Of a stretch of DNA of 64,000 nt, positions 24,781-36,700 are shown one piece after another. The notes beneath the pieces were generated by a model. The model made no database searches and was not told the DNA's origin. It worked only from the letters and a program-made list of their open reading frames with translations. The translations under genes and the position numbers were made by a program. Numbering within the stretch: the stretch's first letter is position 1; each line of letters begins with the position of its first letter. Source of the stretch: Phaeospirillum sp. (GTDB lineage: Bacteria; Pseudomonadota; Alphaproteobacteria; Rhodospirillales; Magnetospirillaceae); contig JAUSFB010000045.1 of NCBI GenBank assembly GCA_030651575.1, forward strand, positions 1 to 64,000. The letters are read 5' to 3'.

Positions 24781-27700
24781 TGAAGATCGGGTCGAGGATC
24801 CAGCCGGTGTTGGGCGAGGTGATCTGATCGAGGCCGTGGATGATGTCGAACGCCCCCGTGACCGTGCCGGTTCCGATATGGCTGATCAGGTTATAACTTT
24901 CGAAATTGTTGACGGTGCCGCCGATGACGATATCCAACTCTCCACCCAGGGTCAGGGTGCCGGCATTGCTCAACAATTGGTCGCTGGCATAGGCGTCGAG
25001 GATATCGACGTCCAGCTTCAGATGAGAACCGGCCCCCAGCTTCATGTCGCCAATGATGGACAGCGTCCCGGCCATGGTCGAGGTGCCGGGGTCGATCTGT
25101 CCCTCATTGGTGAACGAGGCGTCGAGAAGGTTCAGATGACCGCCGCCGGCGATCTTGCCGAAATTGTCCATATGGGCGTGGGTGGTGGATGAATTGTCCT
25201 GAATGGTCAGGGTGGTGGTCGGCGTCACGCCTCCGGTCCCCAGGGTCAACACGCCGGCATTGGTGAAATCGGTCGCCGTGACGGTCAGGTCGTGGCCGAT
25301 CTGCATGCTGCCGGTATTGTGAAGGTCGTAGCTTCCGAGATTGAACGAGTAGGTGCTGGTTGCGTTGCCATCGGCAATGATGGCGCCGGCATTGTACAGA
25401 TCGCCGCCGATCGTCATGCCCGCGCTCCAGGTGGGGCCAGAGGACGAGGTCATCTGGATGGTGCCGTGATTGGTGAAGCCATGTTCCATGGTCACTGCGG
25501 TGTTGAAGCCCATGGCGTCGACCAGCAGCAGGGTGGCGGCGGCATTCTGGAACGCCACGCCGATGCTGTTGGCCACATCGTAGAGTCGCAGGGTGCCGCC
25601 GGTCAGGTTGAGGCTTCCGCTGCCGGTCAGGCTTCCGCCGGTCATGGTGCCGCCCTTGGTCAGAACCAGAGTGGCGTCGATTTCTGTGCTCTTGGTCGGA
25701 CCGCCCAGCGAGGCGGCGCCGAAGGCCGTCATGGTGCCGCCTCCGGTAATGGCGCCCCCCGCCAGCGACAGGGTTCCGAAATCCTTGAAGATGACCCCGC
25801 TGGCCAGCGCCAGCGTGCCGCCGGAGATTCCCAGCATCGATGTGGTGTCGACGCCGCCCAATACATCGACGGCAATGGTGCCGCCGGTCAGGTTCAGCAT
25901 GCTGGACGAAGCCAGATTGAGGCCGCCGACCGTGTCGCTGCCCACGGTGTGCTGGACGACGGCGGCGCTTTGAATGATGACTTGCGCTTGGTTGGTGGTC
26001 GCCGACCAGTTGGCGCTGGACCAATCGTCGGCGACGGCCGACCAGGTGCTGGTATGATCGATCTCCAGCACCTTGGCGGTGGCGGTTGAGGCGACGGTCC
26101 CGTCGCTCACCGTATAGCCGAAGGTGTCGATCGCGGTGTGACCGGCGGTCGGCGCATAGGTGAAGGTGCCGTGGACGGTATCGAGATTGATGGTGCCGTT
26201 GGCGGTGATCAGAGTCTGGTGGCCGGCGGTGATGCTGCCGCCGCCCGTCAGGGTGTAGGTCAGCGCCCCGCCTTCCGGGTCGATTCCCACCAGGGCGCCG
26301 CTGGTCGCAACGCCATTGATGGCATAGGCCGCGACGCCCGTCCCCCCGAGGACCGTTCCACCCTGTGATCCCACGCCGGTTCCGGCCAGTCCGGCCGACG
26401 CGATGTTCGGCGAGAAGGTCGGGCTGGAGGTGTCGAAGGTCCACAATCCGGCCAGTCCGGCTTCGCCGCCGGTGGCGCGGGTGGCCATGCTGTCGCCGAT
26501 CTGGTTGGCGGTGCGCGCCACGTTCCAGAGTTGCACATCGGCGATGGCGCCTTGGAAGCCCTTGCCCGTGAAGGGATCATTGCCGATCCAGGTCGAGCCC
26601 ATGATGGTCAGAACCGGAGGCGAATTGCTCCACTCCGAGACCGTGATCCCATCGACCAGGAGGCTCCATTTGCCGCCACTGAGCGTCGCCGCCACATGGT
26701 GCCACTGTCCGGCCGACAGCGACGTGCCGGAGATCATGGATGTGAAGTTGAAGCCCGAAATTCCAAGGTTATTCGTCGTATGGTCGATGAACAGGGCGTA
26801 GCCGCCCATCGCCTGATTGCCGTTGGCGAAGATCACCTGATCCGATGCCGAGGTGGCGTCCTGACGGACCCAGGCTTCGACGGTGATGTTATCGGTCTGG
26901 GTCGAGGCCACCGCCGAGGTGGCGGCCCCCATGGTGCTTCCCGTCAAAGCGATCACGCCGCGCGCGGGCAGGATCAGCGGGGCGTCATTGACCGCGCTGA
27001 TGGTGACGGTGCTGGTGGTCATGGCGACCAGAGAGTCGCCCACCGTGTCGGCCGACTTGTCCCAGACCTTCAAGGTGACGGCGTCGGTGCCGGAAAATCC
27101 GAAATCGGCGTCGTAATTGGCGCTGGCCAGGGCGGCCTGCACCCGGTCCAGGCTGCCCTGGAAGATCAGAGAGTGGCTGCCGTTGACGGTGTTGCTGCCG
27201 AAGGTGAGGCCAAGGGTCTCGCCCAGGGTGATATTGCCATGAGCCGAGGTCAACACGACCCCGAACTGCTGATTTCCGACCTCGCCGATGGGGTCGGCGA
27301 TGGTGTAGCCGAGCGCGTGATTGCTGCCCTCGGCGATGGTGAAGTTACCGGTTCCGGTCAGGAGCGGGGCTTCGTGAATCTCCCGGACCGCGATGCCGAT
27401 GGTCTCGTAAGTCAGATTGCCGCTGCCGTCATTGAAACCGACCACAAAGCTGTCCGACCCGAAATAGTGCAGGTTGGGAGTGTAGCTGTAGCCGATGCCG
27501 GCGGTGCCGTTGGTCAGGGTGACGACGCCGTGGGCGGCCTGCTGGGTCAGGGTTCCGCTCATCGCGCCGTTGGGGTCGTGGTCGATGGCCAGCAGGCTGC
27601 CGTAAACGGTGGTGTCCTCACGCGTGGTGATGACGTCGTCATAGATCTTGGGCTTGACGCTGGTCGAGGTGATGCCGGTGGCGGTGCCGGCGGCATGGCC

Positions 27701-30700
27701 GGTGGTGTCGGGAACGGTGGCACCGGACAGGTTGTCCAGCCGCCAATTATCCACCAGCCCGACCTCCTGGCCGGTCAGGCGGTTGTTCATGTTGGACGAA
27801 ATCTCGGTCTGGGTGCGGGCATAGTCCCACACCCGAACGTCGGACATATCGCCGCTGAAGAAATTGGCGTTCGAGAGGTTCTGGCCAAGGAAGCCGCCGC
27901 CGCTGGTGATATTCAGCGTCTCCGGCATCCCGGACCAGCCGTAAGAAAGATTGCCGTTGACGTAGAGGGCGGCGTTGAAGAAGTTCCAGGTCGTGTCGCT
28001 GGTCAACGTCAACGCCACATGTTGCCATGTCCCGTCGTTGAGGGCTTGGCCTGCATGGGTGTAGTCGGTGCCGCCGATATTGAACCCAAGCTGACCGGCA
28101 GTGATGTTGAGGCTGATACCGGCACCGGCGCCGGTCGAGCCGAGCGACAGGATGGTCTCGTTGGTGCCGGTGGTGCGAATCCATCCCTCGATGGTGATGG
28201 CGGTCAGTGAATGGCTGGCAATGGCGGCGTTGGTGAAACTGATATGGTCGCTGGCGCCGTTGAACGATGCCGCCTTGCCGGCGGTGTTGATAAGAAGCGG
28301 TACGGCAGCGTCGTAGCCCGTTCCCGACCCCATGGTCAGGTCATGGCCGCCGCCGCTGGAATCCGGGACATAGGGATGCGGCGTGCCCTGGGTGGTGTTG
28401 AGTTGCCGGTCCATGGACCATTCGGCCAGCAGATGGTCGTCGGTCACGACGCTGCCGCGCCGATAGTCGTCGGCGATCTCGGCGGCGCTACGCACGTCGG
28501 AGAACAGCCGGACTTCATCCAACTGGCCGGCGAATCCGCTGGTCCCGCCGGTCTGCGCCCCGACATAGAGTGGACCGGTGCCGGTAAAGCTGGCCGGACC
28601 CGTCATGGTCCCCACCAGCGCGCCGTTCTCGAACAGGCTCATGGTATGGGTGCTGGCGTCATAGCTGCCGGACCAATGGGTCCAGGTATTGACCAGGGAT
28701 CCGCTGCTGACCGAAAGCGTCGCGCCGCCCAACGAGAACCCGAAATGGGTGGCGTCGGTAAAGCCCGCCGTCAGGCCCCCACTCTGATACAGCGCCGTCT
28801 GGGCGGTGGCCGAGGAGGCGGCGCGGTTGGCCCAAAGCTCGAAGCTGAACGACTGGTTGGTCAGCGTGATGCCGCTGGCCTGGGCATACTGGGTGCCGCT
28901 GAATTGCAGCGAGGCCCCGGCCGCACCGACTCCCAGCGGCTCCACCGGGCTGGGCACTTCGATGCCGATGACCTGGGTCGAGGCGAAGCCATCGGCTCCC
29001 ACCGCCTGAACCAGGAACTTGTCGATGCCGTGCCATCCGGCGGTCGGCGTATAGGTGAAGGTGCCATCGGCGGCGATGGCCACCGTTCCGTGACCCGGCG
29101 CATTCGCCGTCCCGCTGGCCAGCGACCACGTCAAGGTCGCATTGGTCGGCGTATCCGCCGCCAGGGCGCCGTGATAGGGCGCGCCGTAATCGGCGGTCAC
29201 CACCTGATCATAGATGGGGGCGTCGGTGCTGATTGAGGTCAGGGTGCCGGTAACGATGCCGCTGGCGCCGCCGGTATGGGCGTTCATCACCGTGGTCGAG
29301 GCGCTGGCGTCATCCAGATGCCAGTTCCCGGACAGATTGGCCTCGTTGCCGGTCAGCAGGGTGTTCATGGCATCTTGAACCTGCGCCTCGGTCCGCGTGG
29401 TTCCCCACACCCGGATATCGGCCAAGTCGCCGACGAAGGGATTCGTCCCCGGAGCGCCGGCATTCCAGCCGCTGCCGATGGCGGCGGGGCCGGTTAGGTC
29501 GATGGAGGTGCCCAAGGTGCCGGTGCCGCTGGTCTGGCCATCGATGACGATCTGGTAATCGCCGGTGGCGCCGGTGACGCTGACCGCCACATGGTGCCAC
29601 TCGCCGTCATTGACTGCGTCGCTGGAGGCAAGCGTCCCCGTGCCGGAGAAGCCCGAGCCGATGCCGACCCGGCCATCGGCCAGGACTTGAATAACGGCGC
29701 CCTGACCGGAGGCGGGCTCGCCATTGGCGTTGAAGACCTGCCCCCGGATGGCGGCGGCGCTGATGTCGCCGCCACTCAGGCTGTAGTCCTGCCACGTCAC
29801 CACGAAGCCGCCATTCGCCAGCCCCGATACACTCGGGGTATTCTGGATCCCGGATATCGTGGTGTTGACGAGGAATTCACTCCCCATCTTGGCGCCGCTG
29901 GCCGCGAACACCTGCCCCCGTATGGCGGCATCGTTGGTGTCTCCGCCGGTCAGACTGTAATCTTCCCACGTCACCACGAAGCCGCCGCCGGCCAGCCGCG
30001 TGACGCAGGGATCTTGCTGGATGTTGGTGGTCGTGGTGTTGACCAGGAACTCGCCCCCGGACGGGGTGCCATTGGCATTGAATATCTGTCCGCGCACGGC
30101 AAAGTTGCTGGTGTCAGGGGCAAAGGTGCTGCCATCGCGCCATGTCGCCACGAAGCCGCCGCCAGCCAGGGAAGTTACGCTGGGCTGATCCTGAGCACTG
30201 CTGACCGTGGTGTTGATCTGGAACTCGGTCCCGCTTTTGGTGCCGTTGGCCAGGAAAATCTGCCCACGCACGGCGGAGAGGTTGGTGTCGCCGCCGGTCT
30301 GGCTGCTGTCACCCCACGTTACCACAAAGCCGCCACTGTCCAGCCGCGCGATACTGGGCATTTCCTGGGCTGAAGTCGTTGTGGTGTTGACCAGGAACTC
30401 GGTTCCGCTCGGAGAGCCGTCGGCCGCGAAAATCTGCCCACGCACGGCAAAGTTGCTGGTGTCCGGTGCGAAGGTGCTGCCATCGCGCCATGTCGCCACG
30501 AAGCCGCCGCCAGCCAGGGAAACCACGCTGGACTGGTCCTGGGCGCTGCTGACCGTGGTGTTGACCAGGAACTCGGTCCCGTTCGTGGTGCCGTTGGCGT
30601 TGAACATCTGGCCGCGCACGGCGTAGAGGTTGGTGTCGCCGCCGGACATGCTGTTATCCGTCCACGTCACCACGAAGCCGCCGCCGTCCAGCTTCGCGAC

Positions 30701-33700
30701 GCAGGGCTCTTCCTGGTGCGACGTGATCGTGGTGTTGACGACGAATTCGGTCCCGCTCTTGCTGCCGTTGGCATTGAACAGCTGTCCGCGGATGGCATAG
30801 CTGTTGGTGTCGGCGCCACTTTGGCTGAAGTCCCGCCATGTGGCCACGAAGCCGCCGTCATCGAGCCCCGTCACGCTGGGCTGATCCTGGCTTCCGGTGG
30901 TCGTGGTGTTGACCAGGAACTCGGAGGAGGTGGGGCCGCTGCCGGCGACATAGAGATTCTGGGCCTGACCCGTGGCGGATGTGCGGACCCAGGTTTCAAA
31001 CGTGAAGTCGTGCACGCCCTGGGGAACGCTGGTATTGCCGAGGTCGATAACGGTCGCGCTGGAAAGATGCAGCGCATTGCTGGGCGGCTCGATGACGTGC
31101 GGCGAGCCGCTGTTATCAACCAGCGTCAGCGTCCCGGTGATGGTGCCGTTATGCGGGGTGGTGTCCACATCCGTCACCGTGGTCCCGCCGCTGATGGCGT
31201 TCATCTGCCAATTGCCCAGCAACGATGCCTCGGAGCCGGTCAACTGGGTGTTCATACTGCCCTGAATCTCGGCAGCGGTGCGGGTTACGTCCCATATGCG
31301 GGCATCGGCGATATCGCCCACGAACTTATAGGCCGTGCCGTCGTAGGAGGTCCCGATGCGGGCCTCGCCGGCAGAGAGGTCGTAGGGCGACGGTATGGAG
31401 CCGGTACCGTCGGCGATGCCGTCCAAGTAGAAGCTGACGGCGCCATTACTGGCGATGGATGCCGTGACCAGATGCCAATTGCCGTCGGCGACCACGGTAT
31501 TACCCTGTACATCGCCCCAACCGGACATCTCCACTCCCAGCTTGCCGGTGGGGCCGACAAATAGGGCCAGCCCGTTATGGGAGGCTCCGGAGCCGACGGC
31601 CATGATGGCCTTGTTGCTGCCGAGGGGCGCGCACCTGATCCAAGCTTCCAAGGTCATCGGCCCGGAGATCTGGCCGAGATTGCTCCCCGTATTGATCGAG
31701 GTCGAGCCATCGAAATGCAGCGCCTTGCTGGCCGGATGGGTCGAACTGACCACCGACAGGTCGATGTCGTTGCCGTTGTATGACTGATCATGAATGACGT
31801 TGCCGCTGACTTCGGAGCCGCTCCAGGCGGCGATCAGGCCGCTTTCGCCATCCAGCCGCTGATGGGCGGTGGTGGCGATCTCGATGGCGGTGCGGGCGTG
31901 GTCCCACACCCGGACTTCGTCCATCCGGCCGGTATAGCTGCCGCCCAGGGTCAGGTTGCCGGCCGGCATGGTCGAGCCGGTGAAGGTGTGGTTCAGGCTG
32001 GCGACCTGATGGCCATCGACGAACAGGGTGATGTCGTTGCCCGACCGGGTGACCGCCACATGGGCCCAACTGCCCGCCGTCAGGGTGGAGGCGGCCTGGA
32101 CGGTCTGGCTGTCGCTGCCATCGGACAAGACGAAGGCGAGGTGGCCGGACACCAGTTCCAGGGTCAGGCCCTGGCTGCCGGTCAGCTTGGACAGCAGCAC
32201 CTGGGTTCCGGTGAGGGAGGCCGGATTGATCAGGGCTTCCAGGGTGAAGCTGTTCTGCCCCAGGAAGGCCAGGCTGCCGGTATTGGCGACGCTGGCGCTT
32301 TGGCCCGTCGCGAACGCCAGCGCTGCGTCGTGCTGGCGCGCTCCCAGGATCTCGGTGGTGTCCTTGATCTCCAGTTTCACCATCTTGTAGGAGTCGCTGG
32401 CCCCGTCATTGACCTTCAGCACGAAGCTGTCGGCCCCGATATAGCCGTTGGAGGCGGTGTAGGCGAAGCTGCCATCGGCGTTGATCGCCAAGGTGCCGTG
32501 CAGCGGCTTGGCCTCGACTCCGTAGGTCAGGGTCGCGCCCGAGACGTCGGCGACCACCAACATGCCGTGATAGGAGCCTCCGCGATCCACCTCGATCACC
32601 GCGCCGGCGGCGGGAACCCCACTGTCGAGCACGGTAACGGCCCCCGCCGTGACGGTGGCGGTATTTCCGTGGCCCGAGGAGTCGTCGACGCTGTTGCCAT
32701 TCAGGGAGTCAAGACGCCACATCCCCACCAGTCCGGCGGGATTGCCGTCCAGCGGCGCGTCCTTGGCGGTGGCGATCTCGGTCTGGCTGCGGGCAATGTT
32801 CCACACCCGCACATCGGCGATATCGCCGGTGAACTTGGCGACATCATCCTGGTTGATGCCGATCTTGACCGCGGAGTTAATGGCGAAGCCGGAGATGGAA
32901 CCGTTATTCGCCAGGAATACGGCGGAGGATTCCAGCACGCCATCGACGTAAAGATCGAGGGTATTGGTGGCGGTGTTGGCCACATAGGCGACGTGGTGCC
33001 ACTGGCCGTCGGTCAGGGTCGTGGCGCCCTGATAGGTCTTGCCGACTCCGCCGGACATCAGTTCGACCGTCAGCTTGCCGCTATGCACGGCCATCTGGAA
33101 CTCGGAGCCGTCCGCGCCATGGCCGGACACGATGCCCGACCAGGTTCCTGTTCCCGTGGTCCTGATCCAGGCTTCGGCGGTATGCGTGGCGAGGCTTATA
33201 TTCGCGCTGCTGGTGATCGACGCCGTGCCGTCGAAATGCATGGCGTGGAACGGCGTGCCGCTGACCGTGGCGCCGTTGAGGCTCAGGCTGTGACTGTTGC
33301 CCGACAGGTCGGAAAGGCCGTTACCCTTCCAGGATGCGATCAGGCTTTCATCGGTGATATTGGCCAGATACATGCTTTCCGCGATGTCGTCCAGATCGCG
33401 GCTTTCTCTCCACAGGCGGATTCCGGCGATCTGGCCGTGGAAGGTGGTGCCGCTCTCGATGCCGCCGGCATCGGTTCCGGTCCGGGCGCCGATCATCAGG
33501 TCGTAGGTGTTGGAGATGCTGACACCGGGGCCTTCGAGCGCCTGAACCGGCTGACCGTTGACGGTCATGAGGTAGATATTGTCTTCCCCGCGACTGACCG
33601 AGATATGGGTCCACTGGCCGGCGATCAGGGCGGTGGGAGCCTGAACCGTATAGTCGCTTCCATTGGCGCCGACCATGTGCAAGGTCGGAATGCCGGCGTC

Positions 33701-36700
33701 CAGGGTCAGGCGGAGTCCCGCCTGGGTGGCGCCGCTGGCATCCTTGGCGATGATGATCTGATTGCCGGCGAGGGTGCTGGGATTGACCCAGGCTTCCATG
33801 GTGAATTCGCCGCCGGCGATGTTGAAGATATTGCCGGCATTGGCCGACTGGTTGCCCTTGAAGGTCAGCGCCGTGTTCTGCGAGCCGCCGCTGACGATGT
33901 CGGCGTGGTTGGAGGTGCCCCAGGTGACGCCGGCGGTATAGGTGCCGCCTTCGGCCGGATTGGCCAGGTTGTAGGCGGTGGTCCCCGCACCCTCATCCAG
34001 CTTCCAATAGCCGAGCAGGCCGGTCTCGTGCCCGGTCAGCGGGGTGTTCATGGCCCCCTGGATCTGGGCCGAGGTCAGGGCCTGATGCCACACGCTCGCA
34101 TCGGCCATGTCGCCGGTCAGATTCATACTGTTGGTCCAGCCGACACTGCCGAAATAGGCAACATCCGCCGTGATGTTGGGGGCGCTGATGCTGCCACCGC
34201 CGTCTGCCTTGCCATCGACGTAGAAGGTCACGTGACCACTGCCGTCATAAGTCATGGCGACCTGATGCCACGCGCCATCGGCGACCGAGGTGGTTCCGCC
34301 CGGACCGCTGACCTGCATCCAGTCGAGATGGAGCACGCCGTTATTCAGATAGAAGGCTGAAGCGCTGCCGGGGGTGACGACGCCACCGGGGGAACCGGTG
34401 CCAATATCGATCAGATCCTGGCGCCCGCTGCCGACGGATGTCCGCACCCAGGTCATATAGGTGAAGGCGCTGGCTCCGGTGCCGAGGCCGGACGGATTGG
34501 CCAGGGACACCATATGGGTCCCGTCGAAATGCACCGCGCGCGCCGGTGGCTCGACGATATGGGCCACGTTGCCCAGCACCATGTCGGAATAGCTGCTGCC
34601 GGCCAGATTCTCCGCCGTCGAGCCGGGCTCGTCGAAGGTCCAGTGCCCGACCAGATTGCTGGTGGAGGCGGTGGTGGAATTGGCGAGCTGGCTGGGCGAC
34701 AGCGCCGTGTTCCACAGCTTGACGTTGTCGAACGAGGCGGTGAGCAAGGTTGCCGCCGTATCCGGGCCGATAACCAGTTTCGATAGACTGGTCATGAAAT
34801 TGGCGCCAGCGCCCGCCCAGCCGCCGGCCGCGACGCCGTCCAGGTATAAGGTGGCGGTGGCGCCGTCATAGGTGACGGCGGCGTGGTGCCAGCTTCCCAG
34901 CGAAAGGGCGGTCGAGGCGTACTGGGTGCCATTGATGTTCATGGTCAGGAAGCCGCCGCTGCTGGCCTTGACCTCGATCAGAGGGTTGACCTCGATCAGA
35001 GGGTTGCTGTTCCAGGCCCTCAGGGCCAGCAGCGGCTCGGTCGCGGACGCGTGGATGGGTAGCATGAAGTCGAATTCGACGGTGGCGCGATTGCCGCTGA
35101 AATCGTTGGAGTTCAGTTGGGCCACCGCCGCCGTTCCGCCGCCATCGACCGCCAGCACTCCGGTCGGTCTGGTGACGCCGAGGATGGTGGTGGCGTCAGC
35201 CACGGCGACGGAAAAGCTCTTGGTCGAGGTCAGGACGCCGTCGCTGACTTGCAGCGTGAAGCTGTCATTGCCATAGAACCCCGCATTGGGGGTATAGGTG
35301 AAGCTGCCGTCGGGGGCCACGCTTAGGGTGCCGTTGCGCACATCGCTCCCTGCCGCTTTGGTCACCGTCAGGGCGCCGCCGTCCTGGTCGTAGAGCACGG
35401 CATGGCCGCTGACCGCCAGACCTTCGGTGGTGGACAGGTGATCGACGCCCGCATCGGGAAGCGTCGCCAGCGGCAACAGCGAAGCGCCGGACAGGGTCAG
35501 GGCATGGCCGCCCGTCACATCGTTGAGGGCATTGCCATTGACCGGATCGAAGGTCCAGGCCCCGATCAGCCCGGTCTCGGCCCCGGTGTAGGGCATGCCG
35601 GCGGTGGTGGCGATGTCGGAGGGGGTGCGGGCGATATTCCACACCCGGACATTGTCGAGCTTGCCGTTCAGGGTATCGATGGCGGCGTCGGTGTTGCCCA
35701 GCCGTAGGGTATCGATGCTTGACAGCGAGGTCGCGGCGAGGTCAAGGGTGGCGACCACTTCGCCATCGAGAACCAGGGTGGCGGAGACCCTGTTCGCGGC
35801 CACGCCGGGGGCGTAGCTGACCGCCAAATGGTGCCAGCTGCCGACTGGAATGGTGACGGTGGTGGCGATATGCTGGGATTGATAAGGCGGAGTGATGTCG
35901 GGCAACCCGTTATCGACGTAGAGGTGGCCGCTCCCGTCCACTCCCAGCACCAACTGATGGTTGATGGGTTGGGTGATCGAACCCAGCTTGATCAGCGCGT
36001 TGTTGTGGCCGCTGGTCAGCACGTCGAGCTTGAAGTCGCATTCCAGCGTCGCCAGACCGGCGGAGAACTGCCCCGCGGTCAGCGAGGTGGTGACGGCGGC
36101 AGTGTTGCCGTCGAAGGACAGCCCCTGATTGGGAATCGCCAATCCCTGGATGATCGGGGCGTGATCCACATGCGGCACCACCAGCTTGGCTACTGCCGGC
36201 AGGGAGGTTAGGGTGCCGTCGCTTACCGTATAGGTCAGCTGGTCGGTGCCGATGTATCCGAAATTCGGCGTATAGACGATGGCGCCGGTGGCCGGGTTGA
36301 GGGTGACGGTGCCGTGGGCCGGCTGAGTCACGATGGCATAGGTCAGGCTGGCCGCCTCGGGATCGCTGCCGGTCAACTGGCCGTGGCCGCCCGTGTCCAG
36401 GGCGGGGTCAATCGGGGCGCGGTCGGATAGCACGAACGCCGGGCCGTTCATGAACGGCCCATCAAGCTGGTTGAGGCTGCGATCGTCGACGATCATGTTG
36501 CCGGTTTCGTCGAAGCGCCAGTTTGCACCCAGGCCGGCCTCGAAGCCGGTCAGTTCGCCGGTCATGCCGGCAAGAATCTGGGAGCCGCTACGGATGCCGT
36601 GCCAGACCCGGATCTCGTCGATCTTGCCGTCGTAAAGGTTATAAGGCGGCGTCAAATTCTGCCCGATGGTGACGCTGGCGTTTCCGCTGATGGGCAGGGG

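Noticed and set aside
29700-30940. CRISPR-like periodicity
   Set aside because: The 174-bp period is in frame, units adjoin without unique spacers, and each encodes a protein repeat.
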